Origin: Bacteroidota bacterium
GTDB lineage: Bacteria > Bacteroidota > Ignavibacteria > Ignavibacteriales > Ignavibacteriaceae
Direction: 5' to 3'
Assembly: GCA_022708025.1 (NCBI GenBank)
Contig: JAKIZM010000015.1
Coordinates: forward strand, 1-55,882
Length of the DNA stretch: 55,882 bases
Shown: one piece after another, positions 9,865-17,626 of the stretch
Layout of the letters: each line of letters begins with the position of its first letter
How positions within the stretch are numbered: the stretch's first letter is position 1
Notes under the pieces: generated by a model
Told to the model about the DNA's origin: nothing
Seen by the model: the letters and a program-made list of their open reading frames with translations, nothing else
Database searches by the model: none
Program-made: the position numbers and the translations under genes

Positions 9865-10330
9865 GTGTATTATAATTCTTTTGATTCTGAATTCAAGATC
9901 CAACGGTTTTCAGGATACACTTAATGTTGCTGATACAACCAAAGAAAATCAAACCTTTGTGATGCAAAAATCTCCTTGGGGTGCGGTTATCAGAAGTGCT
10001 GTATTTCCTGGCTGGGGACAAATTTATAATGAATCGTATTGGAAAGCACCTGTTGTTTGGGGAGTAATGGGTTGGTTTGTTTATAACTGGATTGATAATA
10101 ATAACAAATACATTGATTATAAGAATTTATATATAAACACTAATCAGAGTATAGCTCGTGATTATAGAGATTTTTATAGGGATCAAAGAGATCAATTCGC
10201 AATTTATATTGTGTTAACATATTTTCTTAACCTTGTTGATGCGTATGTTGATGCCCATTTATTTGATTTCAGTGTAGATGAAAATTACTTGACTAAAACT
10301 AAAATGATTAATGTCAGATTCCACTTCTAA
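9827..10330 (+). CDS. DUF5683 family membrane protein
   Basis: About 167 aa. After an N-terminal hydrophobic export segment comes the DUF5683 core: SPWGAVIRSAVFPGWGQIYN, then WKAPVVWGVMGWF and a second hydrophobic stretch ending in YVDAHL. The GWGQIYN motif is typical of small membrane proteins of Bacteroidota and Ignavibacteria encoded behind parAB. The start is uncertain: TTG codons at 9827, 9836 and 9845 all lie inside parB. Function unknown; the overlap argues for co-translation with parB. Confidence 0.8.
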   Translation: MNCLKSLIKNIVKCIIILLILNSRSNGFQDTLNVADTTKENQTFVMQKSPWGAVIRSAVFPGWGQIYNESYWKAPVVWGVMGWFVYNWIDNNNKYIDYKNLYINTNQSIARDYRDFYRDQRDQFAIYIVLTYFLNLVDAYVDAHLFDFSVDENYLTKTKMINVRFHF

Positions 10331-11054
10331 AGCCAGGATGAATTTATTTGAATTTACTAAATGCAATAAATGCCTGTACAACAATGCGCCTTACCAAAGC
10401 ATTTGTGGGAATTGTAAAGCATATCTAAGAGAAAAAATTGTTAACATCGATTTATGGATAACGATTCAGAAGTTGATTGAAAGTCCGTATGAAGCTTTTA
10501 GAAGTATTGTTTTTGCAGAACATAAGAATTTTATATTCTTTTTATTGTTCTTTATTTCTATTAAAAATTTAATTATTGCAAGATTTATTTCAGTTCCGGA
10601 ACTTGGAAAAGAAGGTGTAATAACATCTTTATCTGTTTTGCTTTTTTTCTCGTTGTTAATAACAATTGGTTTTGTTGTTATTATATCTTTTATTCAATCA
10701 ATAATATTTCAAAAATTAAATATTAAACTCAGAACGATTGATGTAATTGCATTAAATTCTTATTCACAAATTCCCTTGATATTCAGTTTGATATTAATTT
10801 TTCCTGTAGAATTGATAGTCCTTGGATCTGATATATTTTCAAATAATCCTTATGCCTTCCAAATCAAGCCCACAATTACTTATATACTCTTATCTATTGA
10901 AGCGATAATGATTCTCTGGTCCTTTATACTTTATTTTTTCAGCATTCATTTTGTTGGCATTAAAAAGATCTATTGTTTTATTTCAACGATTTTGGTTTTT
11001 GTAATATGGGCTTCAATTCTTTATTTATCTTCGAAAGTCATTTTCAGGCTGTAA
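10311..11054 (+). CDS. Zinc-ribbon plus Yip1-like multipass membrane protein
   Basis: 247 aa. An N-terminal zinc ribbon (CNKC...CGNC, about residues 18-36) precedes a five-helix membrane domain of the Yip1/YIF1 type, with the entry motif SPYEAFRSI. It overlaps the DUF5683 gene by 20 bases. An alternative in-frame ATG at 10338 would remove nine residues. Function unknown; domain order (ribbon then Yip1) is common in bacterial proteins of this class. It closes the parAB run. Confidence 0.7.
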   Translation: MSDSTSKARMNLFEFTKCNKCLYNNAPYQSICGNCKAYLREKIVNIDLWITIQKLIESPYEAFRSIVFAEHKNFIFFLLFFISIKNLIIARFISVPELGKEGVITSLSVLLFFSLLITIGFVVIISFIQSIIFQKLNIKLRTIDVIALNSYSQIPLIFSLILIFPVELIVLGSDIFSNNPYAFQIKPTITYILLSIEAIMILWSFILYFFSIHFVGIKKIYCFISTILVFVIWASILYLSSKVIFRL

Positions 11055-11489
11055 TATTGTCACAAGTATTAAAATAAATCATTGAAAATATAGTTCTGAT
11101 GATTAGAACTTAATGATCCGGATAAGTATCATTTTAATATTATCTGTTAATTTCACCCAATTTTCTAACCATCTATACTATAAGGAGTTATAATAAATAG
11201 CTAAGATAAAATATTTGAGATTATTGGGTGTTATTTAGAGTTATTAAATAAAAACTTTTCAGGAAATCATTTTGGTTCTAAGTCCATCTTAAGTATTTAA
11301 GTTACAGAAAAAAATGAGCTTGCTCCGCTTGAAAATTTTTTTGGGATTAAAACATTAATTGAGTAATAAAGTTGATTGTTCGAAAAATAAACTATAGATG
11401 ATCAAGTATAAAATAAGATCATTCTTTACTTCGTTTGTTAAAGATATCAATGCATTTTTATTATCTTAGCAGTAAAAATCAGCAAAATT
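11055..11489. other. Intergenic stretch, no gene seen
   Basis: About 435 bases of very AT-rich sequence. A weak inverted repeat (AGTTCT 11092-11097 with AGAACT 11105-11110) lies shortly after the preceding stop but has no T-run. No ORF with a credible ribosome-binding site was found. It presumably holds the promoter of the next gene. Confidence 0.5.
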
Positions 11490-12005
11490 ATGAAAGAACT
11501 ACCAACTATATCAAAAGTATTTGCAGTTATAGCTTTAGCTTCTATGTCTGTCTGGATTGGATCTTATTTTGCACGGCAATTTCTTGTTTATCAATTATTT
11601 GAAGGACCTGATTTAATTCTCAGGAGTTATTTAAATGAAACTAATATTTCTGGAGTGTTAACTGCTATTCTTCCGTCAATAATAATTCATTTTATAACAT
11701 TCATTATTTTCATTCTGTCATTTTTTTTATTTGTTGTTACTTCAAAGCTTAAATTAAGATCAAATGGATGGCTGTTTATTATCCTAATCGCAACAATTAT
11801 ATTTATTCCATTTGAATCGTACTTAATGTTAATTGATTATAAAATAATAGTGCTTTTAATTAGTGGTTCTTTCGATTCGAATCATGTTATTGGTTTATTA
11901 AGAGACAGGATTAAGGATTTAAGTAGTTTTCCGATAGTTGCTTTGCTTACATTTATCTCGTTTTATTATTTTATTGTTTTCAAACCGCTTTCTAAAAAAG
12001 AGTAA
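11490..12005 (+). CDS. Hypothetical four-helix membrane protein
   Basis: 171 aa, not recognised. Four hydrophobic segments are visible (about residues 9-31, 50-80, 92-112 and 145-165), with basic loops between them. It lies alone ahead of a small conserved gene and aroQ, spaced 20 bases from the next start. No motif suggests an activity. Confidence 0.65.
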   Translation: MKELPTISKVFAVIALASMSVWIGSYFARQFLVYQLFEGPDLILRSYLNETNISGVLTAILPSIIIHFITFIIFILSFFLFVVTSKLKLRSNGWLFIILIATIIFIPFESYLMLIDYKIIVLLISGSFDSNHVIGLLRDRIKDLSSFPIVALLTFISFYYFIVFKPLSKKE

Positions 12006-12025
12006 ATAAATAATAAAAGTATTTT

Positions 12026-12298
12026 ATGAAGATTAAAGAAAAAGAATTTGAAGAGATCATACAAGAACTAAGATCAATTGCCTCACAACTGGGTGCAACT
12101 GTAAGATTTGAAAAAGGTGATTTCAGTGGAGGTTATTGTTTATTAAAAGATGATAAAGTTATTGTAATCAATAAAAATGCTAATCTCCAAAAAAAAGCGA
12201 TGATATTATCTGCTGCATTAAAAGAATTAGGAGTTGATGATATTTATATTAATCCCAAACTACGGGAATTGATCGAAGAAATGGCGGATCAAAAATGA
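12026..12298 (+). CDS. Small conserved hypothetical protein upstream of aroQ
   Basis: 90 aa, alpha/beta, with no signal peptide. It contains a glycine-rich turn (GDFSGGYCLLKDDKVIVINK) and ends in an acidic helix. The stop overlaps the aroQ start (ATGA), so translation is coupled. Small proteins of this kind precede aroQ in related genomes by my recollection; function unknown. Confidence 0.75.
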   Translation: MKIKEKEFEEIIQELRSIASQLGATVRFEKGDFSGGYCLLKDDKVIVINKNANLQKKAMILSAALKELGVDDIYINPKLRELIEEMADQK

Positions 12299-12723
12299 AA
12301 ATCCTCGTAATTAACGGACCCAATCTAAATCTTTTGGATAAAAGGAATTCAGATATTTATTCTAAACTTTCAATTGAAGAAATAAAGGAGTTGATGCAAA
12401 ATGAATTTCCTGAATTTACAATTACATCTTTTCAATCTAATGTCGAAGGAGAGATTATACAGGCAATTCAGAATGCTGATGAAAACTTTGATGGATTAAT
12501 TATTAATCCGGGCGGTTATGCCCATACTTCAGTTGCAATAATGGATGCACTTGAACTCTGTAAAATTCCCAAAATAGAAGTCCATCTTTCTCATCTGGCT
12601 AAAAGGGAAGATTACAGGCAAACATTATTAACTGCAAAAAATACAGATGGTTATATCTCCGGGTTTAAAGAGAATAGTTATCTGGCCGCTCTGTATCTAT
12701 TAAAAAAGATTCTTAAAAGATAG
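12295..12723 (+). CDS. aroQ: Type II 3-dehydroquinate dehydratase
   Basis: 142 aa, dodecameric type II enzyme of the shikimate pathway, converting 3-dehydroquinate to 3-dehydroshikimate. Motifs present: the N-terminal NGPNLNLLDKR (flexible lid with catalytic Arg), NPGGYAHTSVAI (catalytic His) and EVHLSHLAKREDYR. It starts in the ATGA overlap with the preceding gene. The usual catalytic Tyr of the lid corresponds to the Y in SDIYSK. Confidence 0.96.
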   Translation: MKILVINGPNLNLLDKRNSDIYSKLSIEEIKELMQNEFPEFTITSFQSNVEGEIIQAIQNADENFDGLIINPGGYAHTSVAIMDALELCKIPKIEVHLSHLAKREDYRQTLLTAKNTDGYISGFKENSYLAALYLLKKILKR

Positions 12724-12856
12724 TTTATCTTATCCGAATATCTGTTTGAGGGAACAATATTTGAAAATCTTCCTTAATTTTATATTTAACTGACTCTATA
12801 AAGTTGATAATATTAAATAGATTAGTTATTTTCGATTAAACAAATTTAAGAAGCTT

Positions 12857-13255
12857 ATGAAGGATTTGTCTATTAAAAAGCTTTATTATTCTATTAGTGA
12901 AGTAAGTAAAATCACAAATATAGAACAATATGTTCTTAGATATTGGGAAACTGAGTTTGAACAATTAAAACCCCAAAAGAACAGAGCCGGAAACAGAATT
13001 TATACAAACAAAGACATTCAATTAATCCTTCATATAAAAACTCTTTTAAGAGAGCGTAAATACACTATTGAGGGTGCCAAGAAAATAATGGAGAATTATT
13101 CTCCGGAAAAGATTCTTCAACCGGTTGAACAAACAAAGCAAATAACTGCAACCGAGGTGCCTGAAAATGTTGAGGTAAAAAAAGAAAAAAATACTTTGCA
13201 AAAAGACCTTGAAGAAATTAAAAGCGTCTTAGAATTATTGGTATCAAAATTATAA
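12857..13255 (+). CDS. MerR family transcriptional regulator
   Basis: 132 aa. The N-terminal MerR winged helix (about residues 8-75) shows YYSISEVSKITNI, VLRYWETEF and NRIYTNKDI, followed by a lysine/glutamate-rich C-terminus with a predicted dimerisation helix. No Cys-based metal site or effector domain is attached, as in the short MerR-like regulators of Bacteroidota. It lies directly in front of tRNA-Pro. Target unknown. Confidence 0.88.
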   Translation: MKDLSIKKLYYSISEVSKITNIEQYVLRYWETEFEQLKPQKNRAGNRIYTNKDIQLILHIKTLLRERKYTIEGAKKIMENYSPEKILQPVEQTKQITATEVPENVEVKKEKNTLQKDLEEIKSVLELLVSKL

Positions 13256-13258
13256 TTT

Positions 13259-13332
13259 CGGAACGTAGCGCAGTCCGGTAGCGCACTTGAATGGGGTTCA
13301 AGGGGTCGCGGGTTCAAATCCCGCCGTTCCGA
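13259..13332 (+). tRNA. tRNA-Pro (anticodon GGG)
   Basis: A 74-nt cloverleaf: acceptor CGGAACG (13259-13265) pairs with CGTTCCG (13325-13331), with discriminator A at 13332. The anticodon stem CTTGA/TCAAG encloses loop ATGGGGT with anticodon GGG. The T-arm has the usual GGTTCAAATCC. CCA is not encoded. It begins only four bases after the MerR stop. Confidence 0.96.
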
Positions 13333-13730
13333 CAAATTGTTTTGTTATAATCAACTAATAAATAACAAAACAGAAAATTATTCTGCTATCCACCTTATTT
13401 GTAAAAATTAAAATCGTCCTCATTATCTTAACATCCTACAAACTACTCTAAATTTATCTACATAAGCAATAATTATTATCGTGTAATTTAAAAAGATAAA
13501 ATTTCCATAAAGATTGCAACAAAATCGCTAAATGTTGCAACAAAAAAGCCATTCCAGGGACTTCTAAAGCTATATTTTTGGACTCCATAATTGAGAATTA
13601 TTCTTTGTAAAATAAAATTTTATACAAGGATTGGGAAGCATCAATTATGATCTCCTTGTGTGTAGTGCCGTAGGGAAAAATACTCTACGGCATTCATTTA
13701 ATTGTAGTAATTGTGAATATTATCAAATAA
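13333..13730. other. Intergenic stretch with one hairpin
   Basis: About 400 bases without a gene. The only clear structure is the inverted repeat TGCCGTAG (13666-13673) with CTACGGCA (13685-13692), extendable by two pairs, around an 11-nt loop. No T-run follows, so it is not a clear terminator. It lies about 40 bases ahead of a small ORF. Confidence 0.5.
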
Positions 13731-13871
13731 ATGTCGTGTTTAATGATTAAAGATTCTTATGATGAATTAAAGAAAAAAGAGAGAGTCTCAACAAGGATAC
13801 TCTTTCTATTAATCATTTTAGTATCAATCGTAATTACTACATTGATTTTTTTAATAGCCCAGGATTTTTAA
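13731..13871 (+). CDS. Possible 46-aa single-pass membrane protein
   Basis: The open frame from ATG 13731 to TAA 13869-13871 encodes a charged N-terminal half (KDSYDELKKKERVSTR) followed by one strongly hydrophobic helix (ILFLLIILVSIVITTLIFLIA). That organisation is unlikely in random noncoding sequence. No strong Shine-Dalgarno is visible; an internal ATG at 13743 is an alternative start. Function unknown. Confidence 0.45.
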   Translation: MSCLMIKDSYDELKKKERVSTRILFLLIILVSIVITTLIFLIAQDF

Positions 13872-13961
13872 CTAACTCTAATGTTTTCAATTATAAGATA
13901 ACTTAAATATAAAAAATGTTTTTTTAAATTAATTAACTACCTAAGATAAAGAGAAAGAAAT

Positions 13962-15239
13962 ATGAAAAATATTTTATCAACAACTGTAATCGGTATTTTT
14001 TTGTTAAGCTTTTTAACTAATGCACAGAATATAACCAATACACTGCCACCTAATGGCAGTTTTAAAGTAAAGGACAATACAAATGATTTTCTTTCTATTG
14101 AAGAGGCTACTGGTAATATCAAATTATATAAAGATGTAATTTTACCGGATGAAGGTTTGGGCAGTAGTTTGCAATATGGTAATATTTTTAAAGGAGGCAC
14201 TCGGTTTATACATACATATCATGGAAGTCAAACAGCTGGTCGTAATACTTTTGTTGGTCTAGAAGCTGGAAATTTTTCGTTAGGAGGTACTAATTACGAA
14301 GGAAGTTTTAATACTGGTATTGGTAGTTCAGCATTATATTCGTTAACAACTGGATTAGAGAATTCGGCTCTTGGTTTTCTAGCACTTTTTTCAACAACAT
14401 CCGGATCATATAATGCAGCTTTTGGAGTAAGAGCACTTACCAAAAATACAACTGGTGAAGAGAATTCAGCTTTTGGTTATTATGCGCTTAATTCAAATAC
14501 AACAGGAAACCTGAATACTGCTGTGGGGAGTTATTCTTTATCTGTAAATACAACAGGTTTTCAAAATACAGCTGTTGGACATCATTCCTTACAAAATAAT
14601 AACGGAAATTACAATACTGCCATCGGCTATAATGCTGGCTCAACAGTAACAACAGGAGTAAATCTTACACTGGTTGGTATAGATGCTAATCCGTCATCAC
14701 CAACAGCTACTGATCAGATAACACTCGGAAATCAATTCGTTCAATCTCTCAGATGTAATGTTCAGACAATTACCAGTCTTTCAGATGTAAGAGATAAGAA
14801 AAACATTGAAGACTTATCAGTAGGTTTAGACTTTATAACCAAACTGAAACCCAGACAATTCAACTGGGACAGAAGAGACTGGTATCAGGATGGTAAATCA
14901 GATGGCAGCAAGATGCAGGAGCAACCCACAGCTGGATTTATTGCTCAGGAGCTTGATGAAGTACAGATAAGTGAAGATGCAGAGTGGCTGAATCTTGTAT
15001 TAAAGGATAATCCTGAAAAATGGGAAGCAACTTATGGAAATCTGCTGCCTGTAATTGTAAAAGCAGTTCAGGAGTTAAACAATAAGAATGAACAATTAAA
15101 GGCAGAGAACAAAGAATTAGCAATGCGTTTATTAAAGTATGAAGAAAATCAAACAATGCTTGTTAAGGAATTTCAGAAAATTAAATCAAGTCAACACCAA
15201 TTTAATATTAAAAGTGTTTTTATAGAAAACAATAACTAA
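13962..15239 (+). CDS. Secreted fibre-like protein with C-terminal S74 intramolecular chaperone domain
   Basis: 425 aa. A signal peptide (about 1-21, ending TNAQ) precedes a head region (about 87-225) built of repeats of the form NT-x-x-G-x-x-A/S-L (for example ENSAFGYYALNSNTTG), resembling trimeric adhesin heads. The C-terminal peptidase S74 domain begins near Ser274 (SDVRDKKNIEDLS), contains GFIAQELDEV and ends in a coiled coil. In phage tail spikes S74 folds the trimer and then cleaves itself before the Ser. There is no T9SS sorting domain. A diverged tandem paralogue follows 28 bases later. Confidence 0.85.
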   Translation: MKNILSTTVIGIFLLSFLTNAQNITNTLPPNGSFKVKDNTNDFLSIEEATGNIKLYKDVILPDEGLGSSLQYGNIFKGGTRFIHTYHGSQTAGRNTFVGLEAGNFSLGGTNYEGSFNTGIGSSALYSLTTGLENSALGFLALFSTTSGSYNAAFGVRALTKNTTGEENSAFGYYALNSNTTGNLNTAVGSYSLSVNTTGFQNTAVGHHSLQNNNGNYNTAIGYNAGSTVTTGVNLTLVGIDANPSSPTATDQITLGNQFVQSLRCNVQTITSLSDVRDKKNIEDLSVGLDFITKLKPRQFNWDRRDWYQDGKSDGSKMQEQPTAGFIAQELDEVQISEDAEWLNLVLKDNPEKWEATYGNLLPVIVKAVQELNNKNEQLKAENKELAMRLLKYEENQTMLVKEFQKIKSSQHQFNIKSVFIENNN

Positions 15240-15267
15240 CTAATAATAAATAAATAAGGAGCATAAA

Positions 15268-16647
15268 ATGAGAAATATTTTATCAGCAATTGTAATCAGC
15301 ATATTATTTTTGAACTTTTTATCCAATGCGCAAAATATAACTAATACACTACCTACTAATGGCAGTTTTAAAGTTAAAGACAATACTAATGAATTTCTTT
15401 CTGTAGATCAGGTTACGGGGAACTTAAAATTATTCAGAAATTTAGTTCTGCCTATAAGTAGTCAAACTACTGGAGCTATATATATCGGTACTAATAGAAT
15501 CTTAAATACTTATGGAGTAAATAATTTGTTTTGGGGCTCTAATTCCGGAAATTTTACTCTAAATTCATCAATTTCTAGAGAAAATGTGGCAATTGGAAGT
15601 AATACTATGAAAAGTTTGACAACAGGATATGAAAATACTGCTGTTGGTAGTAGTGCACTCTCAGAAGTAACTACAGGAAAATATAATTCAGCTTTTGGAT
15701 CAATTTCTCTTATGAAGAACACAACTGGAGAAAATAATAGCGCTTTTGGTTATGCTACTTTGAATCAGAATACAACAGGTTATGGTAACTCAGCATTTGG
15801 TTGGGCTGTACTTTATGCAAACACTGAAGGACATGATAACACAGCATTTGGGAATGTTGCACTTAATAAAAACACTACCGGTTTTTTTAATTCAGCTTTT
15901 GGTATGAATGCTCTTAGAAATAACACTACTGGAGATGAAAACTCAGCTTTCGGGCAAGCATCACTTTTTAATAACATATCGGGTTATTCAAATACTGCTA
16001 TTGGAGTATTAGCATTAACGGGAAATACAATCGGAAATTTAAATACAGCAATAGGGTATTCATCCGGAAGTTCTATAACCACAGGCAGTAACAACATTAC
16101 AATCGGATATGATGCACAGGTACCGATAAACACTGGAAGTAACCAAATTCGGATTGGAAATGCATCTATTGGTTATGCAGGAGTTCAGGTAGCCTGGTCT
16201 GTTACAAGCGATAGGAGATGGAAAGAAAATATTAAAGAAACTAATCTTGGTCTTGAATTCATTTCAAAACTCAACCCTGTTTCATATACAAGAATAAATG
16301 ACACCAGCCATAAATTAGAATATGGGTTGATAGCTCAGGAACTTGAGGAAGTATTGAAAAGCGAAGGGATGGAAAATACAGGTATGTTAAATATTGCTGA
16401 TGATGGATATTATGAATTACGTTATAATGACCTTCTGGCTCCAATGATAAAAGCAATTCAGGAATTGAAAGCTGAAAATGAAAAATTAAGAACAGAAAAG
16501 AGTACAGAAGTTGCACAATTGAAAAAAGAAAATTTATCAATCAGACAGGAATTGGAATTATTTAAAGAAATGCAGGTTCGTTTAACAAAGCTTGAGCAAG
16601 AGATAAAAAATTCTGATGTAAAATTTTCAAGCAATATTATTAAATAA
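15268..16647 (+). CDS. Secreted fibre-like S74 protein, tandem paralogue
   Basis: 459 aa. It shares the signal peptide and first 60 residues with the preceding gene almost word for word (NITNTLP-NGSFKVKDNTN), then carries a longer head repeat array (about 105-280). The S74 domain starts near Ser314 (SDRRWKENIKETNLGLEF) and has YGLIAQELEEV, then a long C-terminal coiled coil. A good AAGGAG site precedes the ATG. The chaperone domain diverges more than the N-terminus, which suggests duplication followed by domain exchange. Confidence 0.85.
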   Translation: MRNILSAIVISILFLNFLSNAQNITNTLPTNGSFKVKDNTNEFLSVDQVTGNLKLFRNLVLPISSQTTGAIYIGTNRILNTYGVNNLFWGSNSGNFTLNSSISRENVAIGSNTMKSLTTGYENTAVGSSALSEVTTGKYNSAFGSISLMKNTTGENNSAFGYATLNQNTTGYGNSAFGWAVLYANTEGHDNTAFGNVALNKNTTGFFNSAFGMNALRNNTTGDENSAFGQASLFNNISGYSNTAIGVLALTGNTIGNLNTAIGYSSGSSITTGSNNITIGYDAQVPINTGSNQIRIGNASIGYAGVQVAWSVTSDRRWKENIKETNLGLEFISKLNPVSYTRINDTSHKLEYGLIAQELEEVLKSEGMENTGMLNIADDGYYELRYNDLLAPMIKAIQELKAENEKLRTEKSTEVAQLKKENLSIRQELELFKEMQVRLTKLEQEIKNSDVKFSSNIIK

Positions 16648-16679
16648 TTAAAAGAATATTCATATAATATGAGATTGTC

Positions 16680-17156
16680 ATGAAAATTAAAATATTTTTA
16701 ATTGTAATATTAAACACAATAGTTTTAAGTGCACAAAGTCTTATTACGCTTGATACAGGAACTATTTTAGAAATAGGCGCCGGAGCTGATGTTTGTGCTG
16801 GTTCAATTACCGGTAGTGGACAAATTATTGGCAGTGGTACAATCTGCGGTAATCCAACAGATGTTGAAACTGAAGATCAGATCAGTTTACCGAAAGATTT
16901 TGCATTAGCTCAGAATTATCCTAATCCATTTAACCCATCAACAATAATTGAATATCAGTTACCAAAAGTTAGTAATGTTAGTTTAAAGGTTTATGATATA
17001 CTTGGGAATGAAATAGTAACTCTTGTTAATGAAAACAAAGAAGCCGGTAACTATGAAGTTGAATTTAATGCATCAAGGATATCAAGTGGAATCTATTTTT
17101 ATAAACTACAAGCTGATAATAAAACATTTATAAAAAAGATGTCTGTTATCAAATAA
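16680..17156 (+). CDS. Very small T9SS type A cargo protein
   Basis: 158 aa. A signal peptide (about 1-19) is followed by only some 45 residues of glycine-rich sequence with a Cys pair (CAGSITGSG...GTICG) before the type A sorting domain (about 72-158: NYPNPFNPST, VYDILGNEI, SGIYFYKL). The sorting domain directs export across the outer membrane and is removed. What remains after processing would be a tiny surface peptide. It is in line with the two S74 genes (32-base gap). Confidence 0.8.
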   Translation: MKIKIFLIVILNTIVLSAQSLITLDTGTILEIGAGADVCAGSITGSGQIIGSGTICGNPTDVETEDQISLPKDFALAQNYPNPFNPSTIIEYQLPKVSNVSLKVYDILGNEIVTLVNENKEAGNYEVEFNASRISSGIYFYKLQADNKTFIKKMSVIK

Positions 17157-17239
17157 AAAGGCTTGTAAAAACTGAGAATGAAGAGCAGTTTTGTCATAAG
17201 TAATAAATAATTATTAGTAACTTTTCAGGAGTTCATTAA

Positions 17240-17614
17240 ATGGAAAATACTTCAATCGCATTTTTAATCAGGTCAGTGTTATTATTTATTTTAATTACAG
17301 CTTCATTTCTGTTGAATACTAATTGCTCTTCATCAAACTATATTCCGGAAAAGATGGAGACAGCATTACAGCAGGAAATCAAAAAATTAGAAAAAGAGAA
17401 TTCTGATATCCTAATTCAATTTAAAGGTAAAACTAATGGCATTATAAATGAAGATATAAAATCAAAATTAAAAGAAACTGGAATTATAGTGGAAAGTGTT
17501 ATTGGGGATATTTTTACTGCCTCTGGTAATGCAGAAAGTATTAAGAAAACAACTCTTCTTGAATTTGTTGTTTTTCTTGAATCAGCAAAACAAATGGATT
17601 TAAAACAAAAATAA
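17240..17614 (+). CDS. Putative lipoprotein resembling a subtilase propeptide (inhibitor I9-like)
   Basis: 124 aa. An N-terminal hydrophobic segment ends at a cysteine (LLNTNC then SSS), compatible with lipoprotein processing though the box is imperfect. The remainder (about 45-120) has the pattern ILIQFKGK, a helix, then GDIFTASGNAESIKK and VVFLESAK. The prodomain of the neighbouring subtilase has a parallel stretch (GDIIVADIPISSVREL then IVYIEHS). I infer an I9/PB1-type fold. It sits 12 bases upstream of the protease, with good Shine-Dalgarno sites on both. A role as separate inhibitor or foldase of that protease is inference. Confidence 0.6.
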   Translation: MENTSIAFLIRSVLLFILITASFLLNTNCSSSNYIPEKMETALQQEIKKLEKENSDILIQFKGKTNGIINEDIKSKLKETGIIVESVIGDIFTASGNAESIKKTTLLEFVVFLESAKQMDLKQK

Positions 17615-17626
17615 GGAAACACTTAT

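Noticed and set aside
13962..16647. Prophage tail region
   Set aside because: Despite S74 domains there are signal peptides and T9SS neighbours, and no capsid, portal, terminase or integrase genes.
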